From the NCBI GenBank assembly GCA_964471825.1, contig CAYYKD010000006.1:62001-126000 (forward strand): DNA of 64,000 nt, written 5' to 3'. This DNA comes from CAYYKD01 sp964471825. Its GTDB lineage: Bacteria > Spirochaetota > GWE2-31-10 > CAYYKD01. Made by a program: the position numbers and the translations under genes. Below the pieces are notes generated by a model. The model was not told the origin of the DNA. It was given only the letters and a program-made list of their open reading frames with translations, and made no database searches. Positions within the stretch are counted from its first letter, which is position 1, and every line of letters begins with the position of its first letter. Of this stretch, positions 44,204 to 52,843 are shown in pieces.

Positions 44204-45529
44204 GTGAGAAAGGCTTATGCATTTATATTATTTGCAATTTTAACAATATTCGGATGTAACTTGCCGGGGGGTGGTGAGGTGGAATCCCGTGATATTTCAG
44301 GAGAAAACTCCGTTTATTTAAATTTAAGAAATGATGGTGAGTATATTGGTATTTTTCCATATGATAATGATCAGGTTGTGGTTTTATGGAAGGTTTTGGA
44401 GTTAAATGAGGGTTCGGGTATTAAGGGCAGTAGATTTATGGCTGAGTATCTATCAACTAGCGGAAATTTAGTTAGGAAGATAATATTGGACTCGGATTTA
44501 CAGATGAATGATATAAGTAATTCGAATCTAAATGCTAACTCAGGAGACTCAATAAATGCATTATTTAGTGGAAATTCAGTATATCTCTACAGAAGCAACA
44601 GTCTTGATGTATTTTATGATGGTGAGTCAGTGTATGAGGAGATTTTTTCAGATAGGATTTTGTCTGTAAATCATGCATCGAAGGGTTTCTATGTACTAAC
44701 TGAGAATACCGGATATGGAAAGGGTACAGGTATATCTGTTTTAAAATATGGCTCAAATTACAATAGGCTTTGGCAGAGAAATTTATTAAATGTTGACAGA
44801 CCGCATCTGGATTTTGTTTATAATAAGTCGCTATTTGTAGAACCGGATATGCTTTTGATCTACGGTTCTACCGGAAATGAGCTTTATGGGGGCGAGCTAT
44901 TTCTCGTAAAACTTTCAGGTGTTGGAGGTGTTCATTTTGAAGTGATCTATGGAAGATCAGGAAATGATCAAGCACAGAATATATTTGCCGTGTCTGATGG
45001 CGGTTTTTTATTGTCCGGTAAATCAAACAGTCTAGAGAATGGTATTACAGAAAATTCATTTATTAAGACAGATAAATATGGGATCATCGAATGGGAGTTG
45101 TATCTCTCAGAAAATAAATTTTCAGATGTCGATTCAGCAAACAGAAATGAGAAAACTTTTACTAAAACTCAAATGGTTGTTGATATTACTGAGGCCTATG
45201 ATGGATATATTGTACTCTTGAGAGATGATAAGGAATTTTCATTACTTAGGATTGACTTAAAAGGAAGACTTGTTCGGTCCAAGAGGATTGCAGAGAGCTA
45301 TTGTATTGTCAGGCTGTTAAATAATCAGACAGGTCTTTTTATTCTTTCAGGTTATTTGGGGGCTACAACAAAGAGCCTTATGTTTACAGAAACAAATTCC
45401 AACTTTAATCTATACACTGCACATATGAGGTTTTTTGATCGAACATTTAAAAGTAGTTTCGTACAGACCTATAATGAGTCATATAAAATTGTAGAGGCAT
45501 TTGTAAAAAACGGAAGTTTTAGAAAGTAG
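44204..45529 (+). CDS. Putative lipoprotein with beta-propeller-like repeats
   Basis: 441 aa from the GTG at 44204, chosen because GAGGTGTG lies just before it and an ATG at 44192 sits at the predicted start of transcription. Signal peptide MRKAYAFILFAILTIFGC has a lipobox with Cys18. The rest is a string of beta-strands with blocks such as SDGGFLLSGKSNS and IIEWELYL, similar in style to delta-60/propeller repeat proteins. It shares layout with the lipoprotein at 47556. It is probably anchored in the outer or inner membrane. It has its own promoter and an operator-like palindrome. Confidence 0.75.
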   Translation: MRKAYAFILFAILTIFGCNLPGGGEVESRDISGENSVYLNLRNDGEYIGIFPYDNDQVVVLWKVLELNEGSGIKGSRFMAEYLSTSGNLVRKIILDSDLQMNDISNSNLNANSGDSINALFSGNSVYLYRSNSLDVFYDGESVYEEIFSDRILSVNHASKGFYVLTENTGYGKGTGISVLKYGSNYNRLWQRNLLNVDRPHLDFVYNKSLFVEPDMLLIYGSTGNELYGGELFLVKLSGVGGVHFEVIYGRSGNDQAQNIFAVSDGGFLLSGKSNSLENGITENSFIKTDKYGIIEWELYLSENKFSDVDSANRNEKTFTKTQMVVDITEAYDGYIVLLRDDKEFSLLRIDLKGRLVRSKRIAESYCIVRLLNNQTGLFILSGYLGATTKSLMFTETNSNFNLYTAHMRFFDRTFKSSFVQTYNESYKIVEAFVKNGSFRK

Positions 45530-45574
45530 ATCGTGGTTAACCCAAAGTTAATATAAAATTTAGAATCAATTGAT

Positions 45575-45598
45575 TTGTATATATTTTTGTATATATTT
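45575..45598. repeat. Perfect 12-bp tandem duplication
   Basis: TTGTATATATTT occurs twice head to tail (45575-45586 and 45587-45598) between convergent genes. Confidence 0.5.
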
Positions 45599-45622
45599 TT
45601 CTAAATATTAAATATAATTTAA

Positions 45623-46951
45623 TTACCTGGTATGGTTATCGAAAACCTGTGATTCATCATTAAAATCGGTTTTTTTTCTGGTTTCAAGACATCTTTTGCC
45701 TTTGAAATTTTTTACAGTTTGAGGCGGTCTGATTCTTTTCTTTTTGGTATTATCAGGCATCTCGGTCTTAAATGAATTTGACTGTATCATCATTTTTTCG
45801 ATATATTGATAGTCTGAGTTGTCTTCAAAATGTTTTAATAGTCTTGAATAGGGGTAGAAGTAACTTTTTGTAAATCTTTGGAGAATTCTTTTGTTAATTG
45901 AGTATTTGAATTTTAGAAAGATAAAATAGACATCGCTAATAAAGAATACTGATTTGTTTGGGATCTTTAAGATCCCCAGGTGCGTCTTGATAAATGTTTT
46001 TATTGATATGATAAATTCAGTATTATCTTCCAGGTATCTTATCTCGTTTATTAACGGATAAAGCAAAATACACCAGAAAAAATCAACATTATTGGTTAAA
46101 TTTAATCTTATAGAGTCTGAATATATTCCAAGTGCCTTATCTGTAAATTCTTTGTTTGCTTTGTCATTAAGAGATTCGCTGATACCGGGTAATATGTATT
46201 TTAATATACCGTATTCATAGAGGCCGGAAATAATCTCTTTTGTGTAGCCTGATTTGAATATCTTTATAAGTTCATCGTACAGTCTTGAGACTGAACACTT
46301 ATTGATCTCCTTAGCATGTTTTTTAATTGATGTTTCTGTTGAGGTGTCAATTTTACATCCCGATATAATCGAGTATTTAATTGCTCTGATCATTCTTACA
46401 GGATCTTCCTTGAAACTTTTGTCAGGGTTGATTAGGGTTCTCAGCCGTTTCTCTAAAATATCATTAAATCCGCCTGCATAGTCAATAATCTCCTCGTTAA
46501 TCGGGTAGTAAAGAGAGTTTATCGTAAAATCTCTTCTCATGACATCCTCGTGTATCTCTCCAAAGATATTGTTGTTAGTGGTTTTGATGTATTTGCCTGT
46601 GCTTGTACCTGATCTGAATGTTGCAGCCTCGATTATCATGTTATTAAAGAGAAGGTGAACAAGTTTAAATCTCTTCCCTATTATTTTTGCATTGCGGAAT
46701 AGCTTTTTTAACTCATGTGGAGTTGCATCAGTTGCAACATCGAAATCTTTTGGTTTTTTTCCGGTAAGGATATCTCTTACTGCACCGCCAACTATAAATC
46801 CCTGGTGTTTGAATTTGTGAAGTCTTCGGATTGTCTTTAGAGCATTACCATCAATTGAATTTATGTCAATCTTGTGAATTTCCTTTGGTATTATCACCGG
46901 TTCATTTTTTTTTGAAAATAGTTTAATTAGTTTTGCGAAAAATCTTATCAT
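45623..46951 (-). CDS. pcnB: Poly(A) polymerase / tRNA nucleotidyltransferase family (PcnB-like)
   Basis: 443 aa if started at the ATG at 46951; an in-frame TTG at 47053 would add 34 residues without a good ribosome binding site. The class II nucleotidyltransferase motif is GFIVGGAVRDILTGKKPKDFDVATDATP (catalytic Asps in DFDVAT). RRDFTINSLYYPINEEIIDYAGG and KEDPVRMIRAIKY follow. The PcnB-like opening IPKEIHKID and IIGKRFKLVHLLF favour poly(A) polymerase over CCA-adding enzyme. The basic C-terminal tail (KKKRIRPPQTVKNFKGKR) is typical of PcnB. It would add A tails that mark RNA for decay. Confidence 0.83.
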   Translation of the reverse strand: MIRFFAKLIKLFSKKNEPVIIPKEIHKIDINSIDGNALKTIRRLHKFKHQGFIVGGAVRDILTGKKPKDFDVATDATPHELKKLFRNAKIIGKRFKLVHLLFNNMIIEAATFRSGTSTGKYIKTTNNNIFGEIHEDVMRRDFTINSLYYPINEEIIDYAGGFNDILEKRLRTLINPDKSFKEDPVRMIRAIKYSIISGCKIDTSTETSIKKHAKEINKCSVSRLYDELIKIFKSGYTKEIISGLYEYGILKYILPGISESLNDKANKEFTDKALGIYSDSIRLNLTNNVDFFWCILLYPLINEIRYLEDNTEFIISIKTFIKTHLGILKIPNKSVFFISDVYFIFLKFKYSINKRILQRFTKSYFYPYSRLLKHFEDNSDYQYIEKMMIQSNSFKTEMPDNTKKKRIRPPQTVKNFKGKRCLETRKKTDFNDESQVFDNHTR

Positions 46952-47153
46952 TAGATTATTTATGTGGTAGTAGCCTATGAGTAGCCCTAACTCTCTCCGG
47001 GATTTATTTATTATTGCGAAAGCAAATTTAAAATAAATATAACTGATTTTCAAAATTTAATAAAGACTTTTTTTTAAAAATACTGTCGCGTTTTTCTTAA
47101 ACACATACTCGTAATGATTATTACCGGATGATCAGGCTATCATTGTTAACAAT

Positions 47154-47182
47154 TTGACTGATGAGAGTTGTGTTAGTATAAA
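47154..47182 (+). promoter_or_regulatory. Promoter-like site within the 500-bp pcnB-lipoprotein intergenic region
   Basis: TTGACT (47154-47159), a 17-bp spacer and TATAAA (47177-47182). The next plus-strand CDS is 370 bp away, and no ORF of note follows (an 11-codon ATG frame at 47183 stops). It may start a long leader or a small RNA, or it may be chance. The region to 47380 has nothing else I can name. Confidence 0.4.
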
Positions 47183-47380
47183 ATGTTTAAGGTTTTTAGT
47201 TTAGTGTTTCTACTTTAACTTTTTACTTTTATGTTTATAGTATTACGAAAAATAAATTATATCTGCATAGAGTCAGATTATTGTACAAAATTGTGATTAA
47301 TATTGATTTATTACAGTATTTATGATAATTATAAAATAGTATTTTAAGATACTTCAATTGAGTTATTGCTTGTTTTTTTT

Positions 47381-47448
47381 GGAGACTATTATGGAGACTA
47401 TTATGGAGACTAACGATTATGGAGACTAACGGTTATGGAGACGATTAT
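47381..47448 (+). repeat. Five tandem GGAGAC(TAAC)(G)ATTAT repeats
   Basis: Units: 47381-47392 and 47393-47404 (GGAGACTATTAT), 47405-47420 (GGAGACTAACGATTAT), 47421-47436 (GGAGACTAACGGTTAT), 47437-47448 (GGAGACGATTAT). They are above the promoter at 47499. Each contains a Shine-Dalgarno-like GGAG. Confidence 0.6.
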
Positions 47449-47498
47449 GTAGTTAGTATCCTGGCATTATATTAGAAGTGCCGGGGGCGATAAATAAT

Positions 47499-47527
47499 TT
47501 GATTGAATTTTTATTATTGGATATTTT
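47499..47527 (+). promoter_or_regulatory. Predicted promoter for the 47556 lipoprotein
   Basis: TTGATT (47499-47504), a 17-bp spacer and TATTTT (47522-47527), about 29 bp before the ATG. Confidence 0.45.
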
Positions 47528-47555
47528 ACAATTTGATTTTCTATAAAGAGATAAT

Positions 47556-48998
47556 ATGGTAAATAGAGCAGTTTTTTTATCTTTGGTCGTAATGGCAGTT
47601 GTTGTTTTTATATTTGGATGTTCCGGAAAAACCGGTAATAATCAAAGATTTCCGGGTAATTTATTCGGCTGGAGGGGTAACGATGTTACTGACGACCGGA
47701 TTTTTACGAATCCATCTGACGAAAATGTGTTTAAAATTGTAACAGGAAGTTCTAATGCATTTCAGTCCATAAGAAGATTTAAAAATGGATATGTATTAGC
47801 GGGTGTGTCAGGTCAACGAGAAAAATCATTTTTAACTGTAATTTTAACAGATAATAATTTAGTCCATAAAAAAGAGATGAATATTGAAGGTATTAATTTT
47901 ATTACCTATAACTGGAGCGGATTTAAGGATATAGAGGTATTTTCGGGTAGTGAGTCAATATGGATAGCCGGTCTATTTAATTCCGGGGATTCAACTGATC
48001 ATCACAGGGCTTTTATTATTCAGCTGGACGGTAATCTTGAAATAAGGTATTCTAAGCTGCTTGATACCGCATTTACTGTTGATGCAGTAAATTTTTTTGC
48101 GAAGGGCAGCAATAGATATTTAATCCATGATGCTGCCTATTCCGATAGCATAGGCGGTTTTCTGTTAAATAGTCTAAATAGTTCGGGAAATATAATTAAA
48201 ACTGTAAATATTGATCCGTCAGAGTCTGTTTTTCTGTCAGATGTATTTTTCCTCGATGATGCAATATATGCATCAGCAAGGAGTGCGATAGATTCAACGG
48301 TTTCATTTTTTTATAGAGTTTCATATAGCGGTAAATTATTATGGAAATTATCCCTGGATATTCAATCAGTTGTAACTACGGCATATAGAGCAAAAGATGG
48401 AGTTATAGTTACTACGGTTGATGGTATGATATTAAAAATTGATAATTCCGGAAAGCTCAGATCTTCATTGAAGGTAATCGCTCATTCTGATGATCTATTA
48501 AAAGATTTTGGTGTTGGTACAATCAATAATCTGCTCTCATATTATAGAATATCATATAGCAGTAGAAATCAGCAGAGAACAATACTTGAGACAGGATTTA
48601 TTAATGACGATCTTTCTGTTTCTAAAAGTTCATACTTAAATATTCCGGCCAAGTTGTCTTTTGTAAATTTGTTTATTGATCGAAATCTATACTTTTTAAT
48701 AGGCACAATTGATCTTTCTAATAATAGTGTGGATAATGCAACGGATCTTGAGCAGTATTACGGTTGTTCCTATCTTCTTAAAGCTACTTTAGATTCTAAT
48801 GTTCAAAAGCCGCCTAAGTTAGAGAAGGTTGAGTTTGAAATTGAGAAAGTCGGCTTCTCAATGGAAGCCGTTATTACCCTCACCACAAAGGACTTGCCGT
48901 ATAAGACTATCAACAATGTGACAGTTATCTCAAACGGCTTTCCTTCAAGTAGTGACATAAAACACAATCTCATTGAGAATATTAACGGTAACTTGTAG
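47556..48998 (+). CDS. Putative lipoprotein with beta-rich repeats
   Basis: 480 aa. The signal peptide reaches VFIFGCSG, a lipobox with Cys22. The body is beta-strand rich, with blocks like GYVLAGVSGQREKSF and AYRAKDGVIVTTVDGMILKID that recall propeller or delta-60-like repeats. The layout and motif style match the lipoprotein at 44204, so the two are probably paralogues. AAAGAGATAAT precedes the ATG. Its 3' end overlaps the convergent helicase gene by 17 bp. No enzyme motif is visible. Confidence 0.72.
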   Translation: MVNRAVFLSLVVMAVVVFIFGCSGKTGNNQRFPGNLFGWRGNDVTDDRIFTNPSDENVFKIVTGSSNAFQSIRRFKNGYVLAGVSGQREKSFLTVILTDNNLVHKKEMNIEGINFITYNWSGFKDIEVFSGSESIWIAGLFNSGDSTDHHRAFIIQLDGNLEIRYSKLLDTAFTVDAVNFFAKGSNRYLIHDAAYSDSIGGFLLNSLNSSGNIIKTVNIDPSESVFLSDVFFLDDAIYASARSAIDSTVSFFYRVSYSGKLLWKLSLDIQSVVTTAYRAKDGVIVTTVDGMILKIDNSGKLRSSLKVIAHSDDLLKDFGVGTINNLLSYYRISYSSRNQQRTILETGFINDDLSVSKSSYLNIPAKLSFVNLFIDRNLYFLIGTIDLSNNSVDNATDLEQYYGCSYLLKATLDSNVQKPPKLEKVEFEIEKVGFSMEAVITLTTKDLPYKTINNVTVISNGFPSSSDIKHNLIENINGNL

Positions 48999-50247
48999 AC
49001 TTAACTCGAGGACTTCTACCGAATCGCTTATTTGCATGCCCGGTAGTATCACCATAGGATGCTACATTTCTTGATGCAGTCTTTCGAATATTGTCAGGGT
49101 TAACTTTTAAGACCATCTGAAACGGATGACTCTCAATAACCGGTATAGGGATCTTTATCAGTTTGTTTATGTCCCTTACAAATAGTGTTTCCTCTTCATC
49201 GCAGAACGACATTGCAGTTCCGCTGAGACCGGCTCTACCGGTCCGGCCTATTCTATGAACATAGGTCTCAGGCATGTGCGGCATTTCAAAGTTGATAACA
49301 TGTGTAAGCTCATCAACATCAATTCCACGAGCAGCAATATCTGTTGCAACAAGTATCTGTATCTTTTTCTGCTTGAAATTAGATAACGCCCGTTGTCTTG
49401 CACTTTGCGATTTATTTCCATGGATCGCCTCTGCAGAGAATCCGGCCTTTATGATATCATCGGTAACTCTGTTTGCACCATGCTTGGTTCTTGTAAATAC
49501 AAGTGCTGATTCTATAGATTCATTTTTTAGGAGGTGTAGAAGTAGGGATTTTTTGTCAGAGCGTTTAACATAGTACAGTTTTTGATCTATTGACTCAACG
49601 GTTGTTGATGCCGGGGTTATCGAGATCTTTTCTGGTTGTACCAGGATAGTATCCGCTAGTTTTGCTATCTCAGGTGGCATAGTTGCCGAGAAAAAAAGAG
49701 TCTGTCGTTTTGTCGGAAGTTGTTTGATTATCTTCTTTATATCGTTAATAAATCCCATATCAAGCATTCTATCTGCTTCATCAAGAACGAATATACCAAT
49801 ATTTTTTAGGCTTACAAACCCCTGATTCATTAGGTCAAGAAGTCTACCGGGGGTAGCTACAAGTGTATCAACGCCGTATTTTAGAACCTCAGTCTGCCTC
49901 TTTTGTGGTACTCCCCCAAATATCACTGCATGCCTTAGGTCTGTGTTGACTCCATAGGCTCTGAAGCTGTCACCAATTTGAACAGCAAGTTCTCTTGTTG
50001 GGGTGAGAATTAATGCCCTTATAGATCTAGCTGATTTTGAAAGATCCCTTGTCTGTGAAAGCATATGAATAATCGGCAAGGCAAAGGCCGCTGTCTTTCC
50101 TGTTCCTGTTTGTGCACAGCCCAGAATATCTTTACCTGATAGTGCAATTGGGATTGCTGAGTTCTGTATAGGTGTAGGAGTGGTGTATCCCTCTTTGTTT
50201 AAAGCCCTGAGTATAGGCTCTGAAAGTCGTAAATCCTTAAATGTCAT
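48982..50247 (-). CDS. rhlE: DEAD-box ATP-dependent RNA helicase (RhlE-like)
   Basis: 421 aa. It unwinds RNA with ATP. All motifs are present: Q motif (FKDLRLSEPIL, PTPIQ), motif I AQTGTGKT, PTRELA, VLDEADRMLDMGF, FFSATMP and HRIGRTGRAG. The short basic C-terminus (about 370-421, KRFGRSPRVKSTS) suits the RhlE group. AAGGAAATT is the ribosome binding site. The 5' region to 50505 is long (about 250 bp before the next element) and could hold a leader, though I see only weak hairpins. The end overlaps the 47556 gene. Confidence 0.9.
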   Translation of the reverse strand: MTFKDLRLSEPILRALNKEGYTTPTPIQNSAIPIALSGKDILGCAQTGTGKTAAFALPIIHMLSQTRDLSKSARSIRALILTPTRELAVQIGDSFRAYGVNTDLRHAVIFGGVPQKRQTEVLKYGVDTLVATPGRLLDLMNQGFVSLKNIGIFVLDEADRMLDMGFINDIKKIIKQLPTKRQTLFFSATMPPEIAKLADTILVQPEKISITPASTTVESIDQKLYYVKRSDKKSLLLHLLKNESIESALVFTRTKHGANRVTDDIIKAGFSAEAIHGNKSQSARQRALSNFKQKKIQILVATDIAARGIDVDELTHVINFEMPHMPETYVHRIGRTGRAGLSGTAMSFCDEEETLFVRDINKLIKIPIPVIESHPFQMVLKVNPDNIRKTASRNVASYGDTTGHANKRFGRSPRVKSTSYR

Positions 50248-50513
50248 AGTAATTTCCTTTTACATTTTTTGTCTACCTTAAAAAGTAGAATTGTTAATTC
50301 AGGATTTTAATTTAAATAAATGATGTGTAAAAGTATCTTTGGATCAAGGCCGAAATAACTATTAACAATAATGTCTAAGTAAAGAAAAATCAATATCGCA
50401 TGTATTGCGAGCAGATAAACAATATAACACAGTTACCCGTAAAAAGCAAGGATTTTTTTTACTTTGATTTATTTTGGTTTATCTATGTGGAGGTTTTTTT
50501 GATTCATGGCACT

Positions 50514-50649
50514 ATTGGGGCTAAATCGGATTTCTATATATTATTGTAAATTTGTTTATTATTAATAAAAATTATGGTAAGTTAATTTAGTTTGTAGTTA
50601 TATTAAACTTTACTATAAGCTTTATTAAAATTTATGCAAGAGCCCCAAT
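50514..50649. repeat. Diverged dispersed element (copy E)
   Basis: ATTGGGGCT (50514-50522) and AGCCCCAAT (50641-50649) form 9-bp ends. The right end reads GGGGCTCTTGCATAAA in reverse, close to the family terminus. The 118-bp interior is AT-rich and unassigned. It lies just before the HEAT-repeat gene. Confidence 0.4.
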
Positions 50650-50661
50650 CAACTAATAAGA

Positions 50662-52011
50662 ATGAAATACATGAATAGAGAAATTGTTTTTAAACTTTTT
50701 TTATGGCTTCTCGTTGTACTGTTTACGGTAAGTCTATCCAGCCAGGACATTGATTCACTAACACAGCTTGAGGAGTTGTTAGAGTTTGGCATTGAGTCAG
50801 AGGTCGTTTCAAGAATTAAGGAGATGCCGAACAATCCTCCGGACAATATTTTAAAGATGATTATATCAAGGTATGAACAGGGTTCTTCAACTATCAAGAG
50901 AGCTATTCTTGACTATTTTGCAGGAATGGATAAGCCGCCGCAACATATAATTGATCTGGTTTATAATGCAGCCAATTCGGAGATAATTGACAGGACATAT
51001 CGAGTTGCCGTATTTAATACGCTTGGTAAGATTGGTAGTGTGAGAGAGGGGCAGTTTTTACTTGAAAAACTAAATGACTTTGATACAGTTGTTTCAAATA
51101 CAGCAGCAGATGCTTTAAGTAGGATCAAGGATCCCTTACTTGCCGAACATATCCTGGAAAGACTTAAACAGTCAGATACAGATCCTGAGAAATACCTTAT
51201 TCCTGATGTTGCCGGTAAATTGGTCATCTCACTTGGTGAGATGAAGGCAGAGATTGCCGTAGACTATTTGAGATCAATCCTAAGGGATAAGACAAGGGAT
51301 AAATTTTTACTGGGATTTACAAGTGTCTCTCTTGCTAAGATTGGTAATGAAGATTCTATAGAGGACATCGCATCTAATATAGAACATCCTGAAATTATAG
51401 TCCAAAATTATAGCTGTAATGCATTAAGTTTGTTTATCTCACCTAAGGTTGTCCCTTTTCTTGAACAGATGCTCCGAAGCAGTAATGAGAACTCAAGAAT
51501 CTATGGCTGTATAGGACTTATGAATAATAAGAGTCTGGCTTCTATCAAGATAATTACATATAAGTTTGCAAATGACCCCTCAGTAAAGGTTAAAACTCAG
51601 GCACTTGAATCATTGCTCTCTTTTGGTCAACCCGGGGTCACAGTTGTTAAGGAGAGGATTAAGGAAAAGGATCTAAATGATAACACTGTCTATCAGATTA
51701 GTAATGCTGTTGCTAAGAATCCAAATCCTGAGAGTGTTGCCTATCTCACTGAAATTTATAATCGGGTAGACAAAAAAAAGAAGGAGATTATCTCAAAGAG
51801 TGTAGTCAGATCAAGCTCAAGTTTTATTGATCCATTTATTAGAATTCTTTTTGGATCAGAGGATTATCTTATTAGAATAGGTGCGATCAGGGCGGTGACG
51901 ATGATCAAAGATACGACCCTCTGGGATGATCTGGTAAAAATTTCTGAGTCAGATCCGGTAGAAATTGTAAGAAAGAATGCTAAGAACATATTAAGTTACA
52001 GGAAGCTCTAG
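50662..52011 (+). CDS. Secreted HEAT-repeat protein
   Basis: 449 aa with a signal peptide (about 8-27, ending LSSQ). The remainder is helical HEAT/armadillo-type repeats with units such as RVAVFNTLGKIG, NTAADALSRIKDP, SVSLAKIGNEDSI and KTQALESLLSFG. These form a curved scaffold for protein contacts. ATG codons at 50662 and 50671 are both possible starts, and neither has a clear ribosome binding site. The next gene begins 5 bp after the stop, so they form an operon. Confidence 0.8.
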   Translation: MKYMNREIVFKLFLWLLVVLFTVSLSSQDIDSLTQLEELLEFGIESEVVSRIKEMPNNPPDNILKMIISRYEQGSSTIKRAILDYFAGMDKPPQHIIDLVYNAANSEIIDRTYRVAVFNTLGKIGSVREGQFLLEKLNDFDTVVSNTAADALSRIKDPLLAEHILERLKQSDTDPEKYLIPDVAGKLVISLGEMKAEIAVDYLRSILRDKTRDKFLLGFTSVSLAKIGNEDSIEDIASNIEHPEIIVQNYSCNALSLFISPKVVPFLEQMLRSSNENSRIYGCIGLMNNKSLASIKIITYKFANDPSVKVKTQALESLLSFGQPGVTVVKERIKEKDLNDNTVYQISNAVAKNPNPESVAYLTEIYNRVDKKKKEIISKSVVRSSSSFIDPFIRILFGSEDYLIRIGAIRAVTMIKDTTLWDDLVKISESDPVEIVRKNAKNILSYRKL

Positions 52012-52015
52012 AAGG

Positions 52016-52843
52016 ATGATAAATAAAAATCTAATTTTTCTGTTGTTAATTTTTACTCTTCTTATAAGTAGTTCATGTTTTATATTAAGAAATGAGTTGA
52101 CCTATTCTATTAAATACAGAGAAAAAAATGAGACAGATGAGTTGCGGATTGTTTCAGATGCCGGTAATATTAAGATATATGGTTGGTCTAAGGATATAAT
52201 TGATATTAATACACAGAAGATTCTATCAGCCGGTTTTGAGACTGATCTGGAATTGATGAGCACGATTACCGAGAAGAGTGAGACTGCGTTGACCATCATC
52301 AATCGGGTACCTGCACGGGTAAATGGAAGGATAGACATAGAGGTTTTTGTGCCATACTATCTTTTTAAAATTTATATTGAGTCTATGAACGGTGATCTAT
52401 CAATCGGTAATTTCTTGGGCGACATTGAGATCACTCACAATAATGGTAATATTAAGTTTGATTTTATGGGTAATCTGCTGAGATTAAATACATATAGGGC
52501 AAATACAACCATAAATGTTAAATCCTATAATGCCTGTGATATGATAATCAATAAGGAGCAGGGCAATCTTAGGATGTTTATAGATGCTGTGTCAAGCCCC
52601 TCCTATCTTGATGTCAAGACACTAATCGGGGATGTTTCGATAAATATCAATAAGGATATTGATCATAAACTGTTTTTAAAGAATAACAAAAATAGGATTG
52701 ACATCAATTATCCGTTTAATATCGATTTTACATCAACACAGAATAGAGCAATTAAAGTTGGACGCAGAGGTGTTAATTATGACGGTTTTTCTATAGATAT
52801 TTCAAGCGAGTCAGGCAAAATTGAGTTATTCAGCAAGGAATAG
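52016..52843 (+). CDS. DUF4097-like lipoprotein
   Basis: 275 aa. A hydrophobic N-terminus leads to ISSSCF, a lax lipobox with Cys21. The rest is a repetitive beta-solenoid-like sequence: IKIYGWSKDIIDINTQ, YIESMNGDLSIGNFLGDIEI, THNNGNIKFDF, DVKTLIGDVSININ, and ESGKIELFSK at the end. The G[DN][IL].[IV] repeats match DUF4097/adhesin-like proteins. A second one is at 62746. It overlaps the convergent mutarotase gene by 18 bp. Confidence 0.65.
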   Translation: MINKNLIFLLLIFTLLISSSCFILRNELTYSIKYREKNETDELRIVSDAGNIKIYGWSKDIIDINTQKILSAGFETDLELMSTITEKSETALTIINRVPARVNGRIDIEVFVPYYLFKIYIESMNGDLSIGNFLGDIEITHNNGNIKFDFMGNLLRLNTYRANTTINVKSYNACDMIINKEQGNLRMFIDAVSSPSYLDVKTLIGDVSININKDIDHKLFLKNNKNRIDINYPFNIDFTSTQNRAIKVGRRGVNYDGFSIDISSESGKIELFSKE

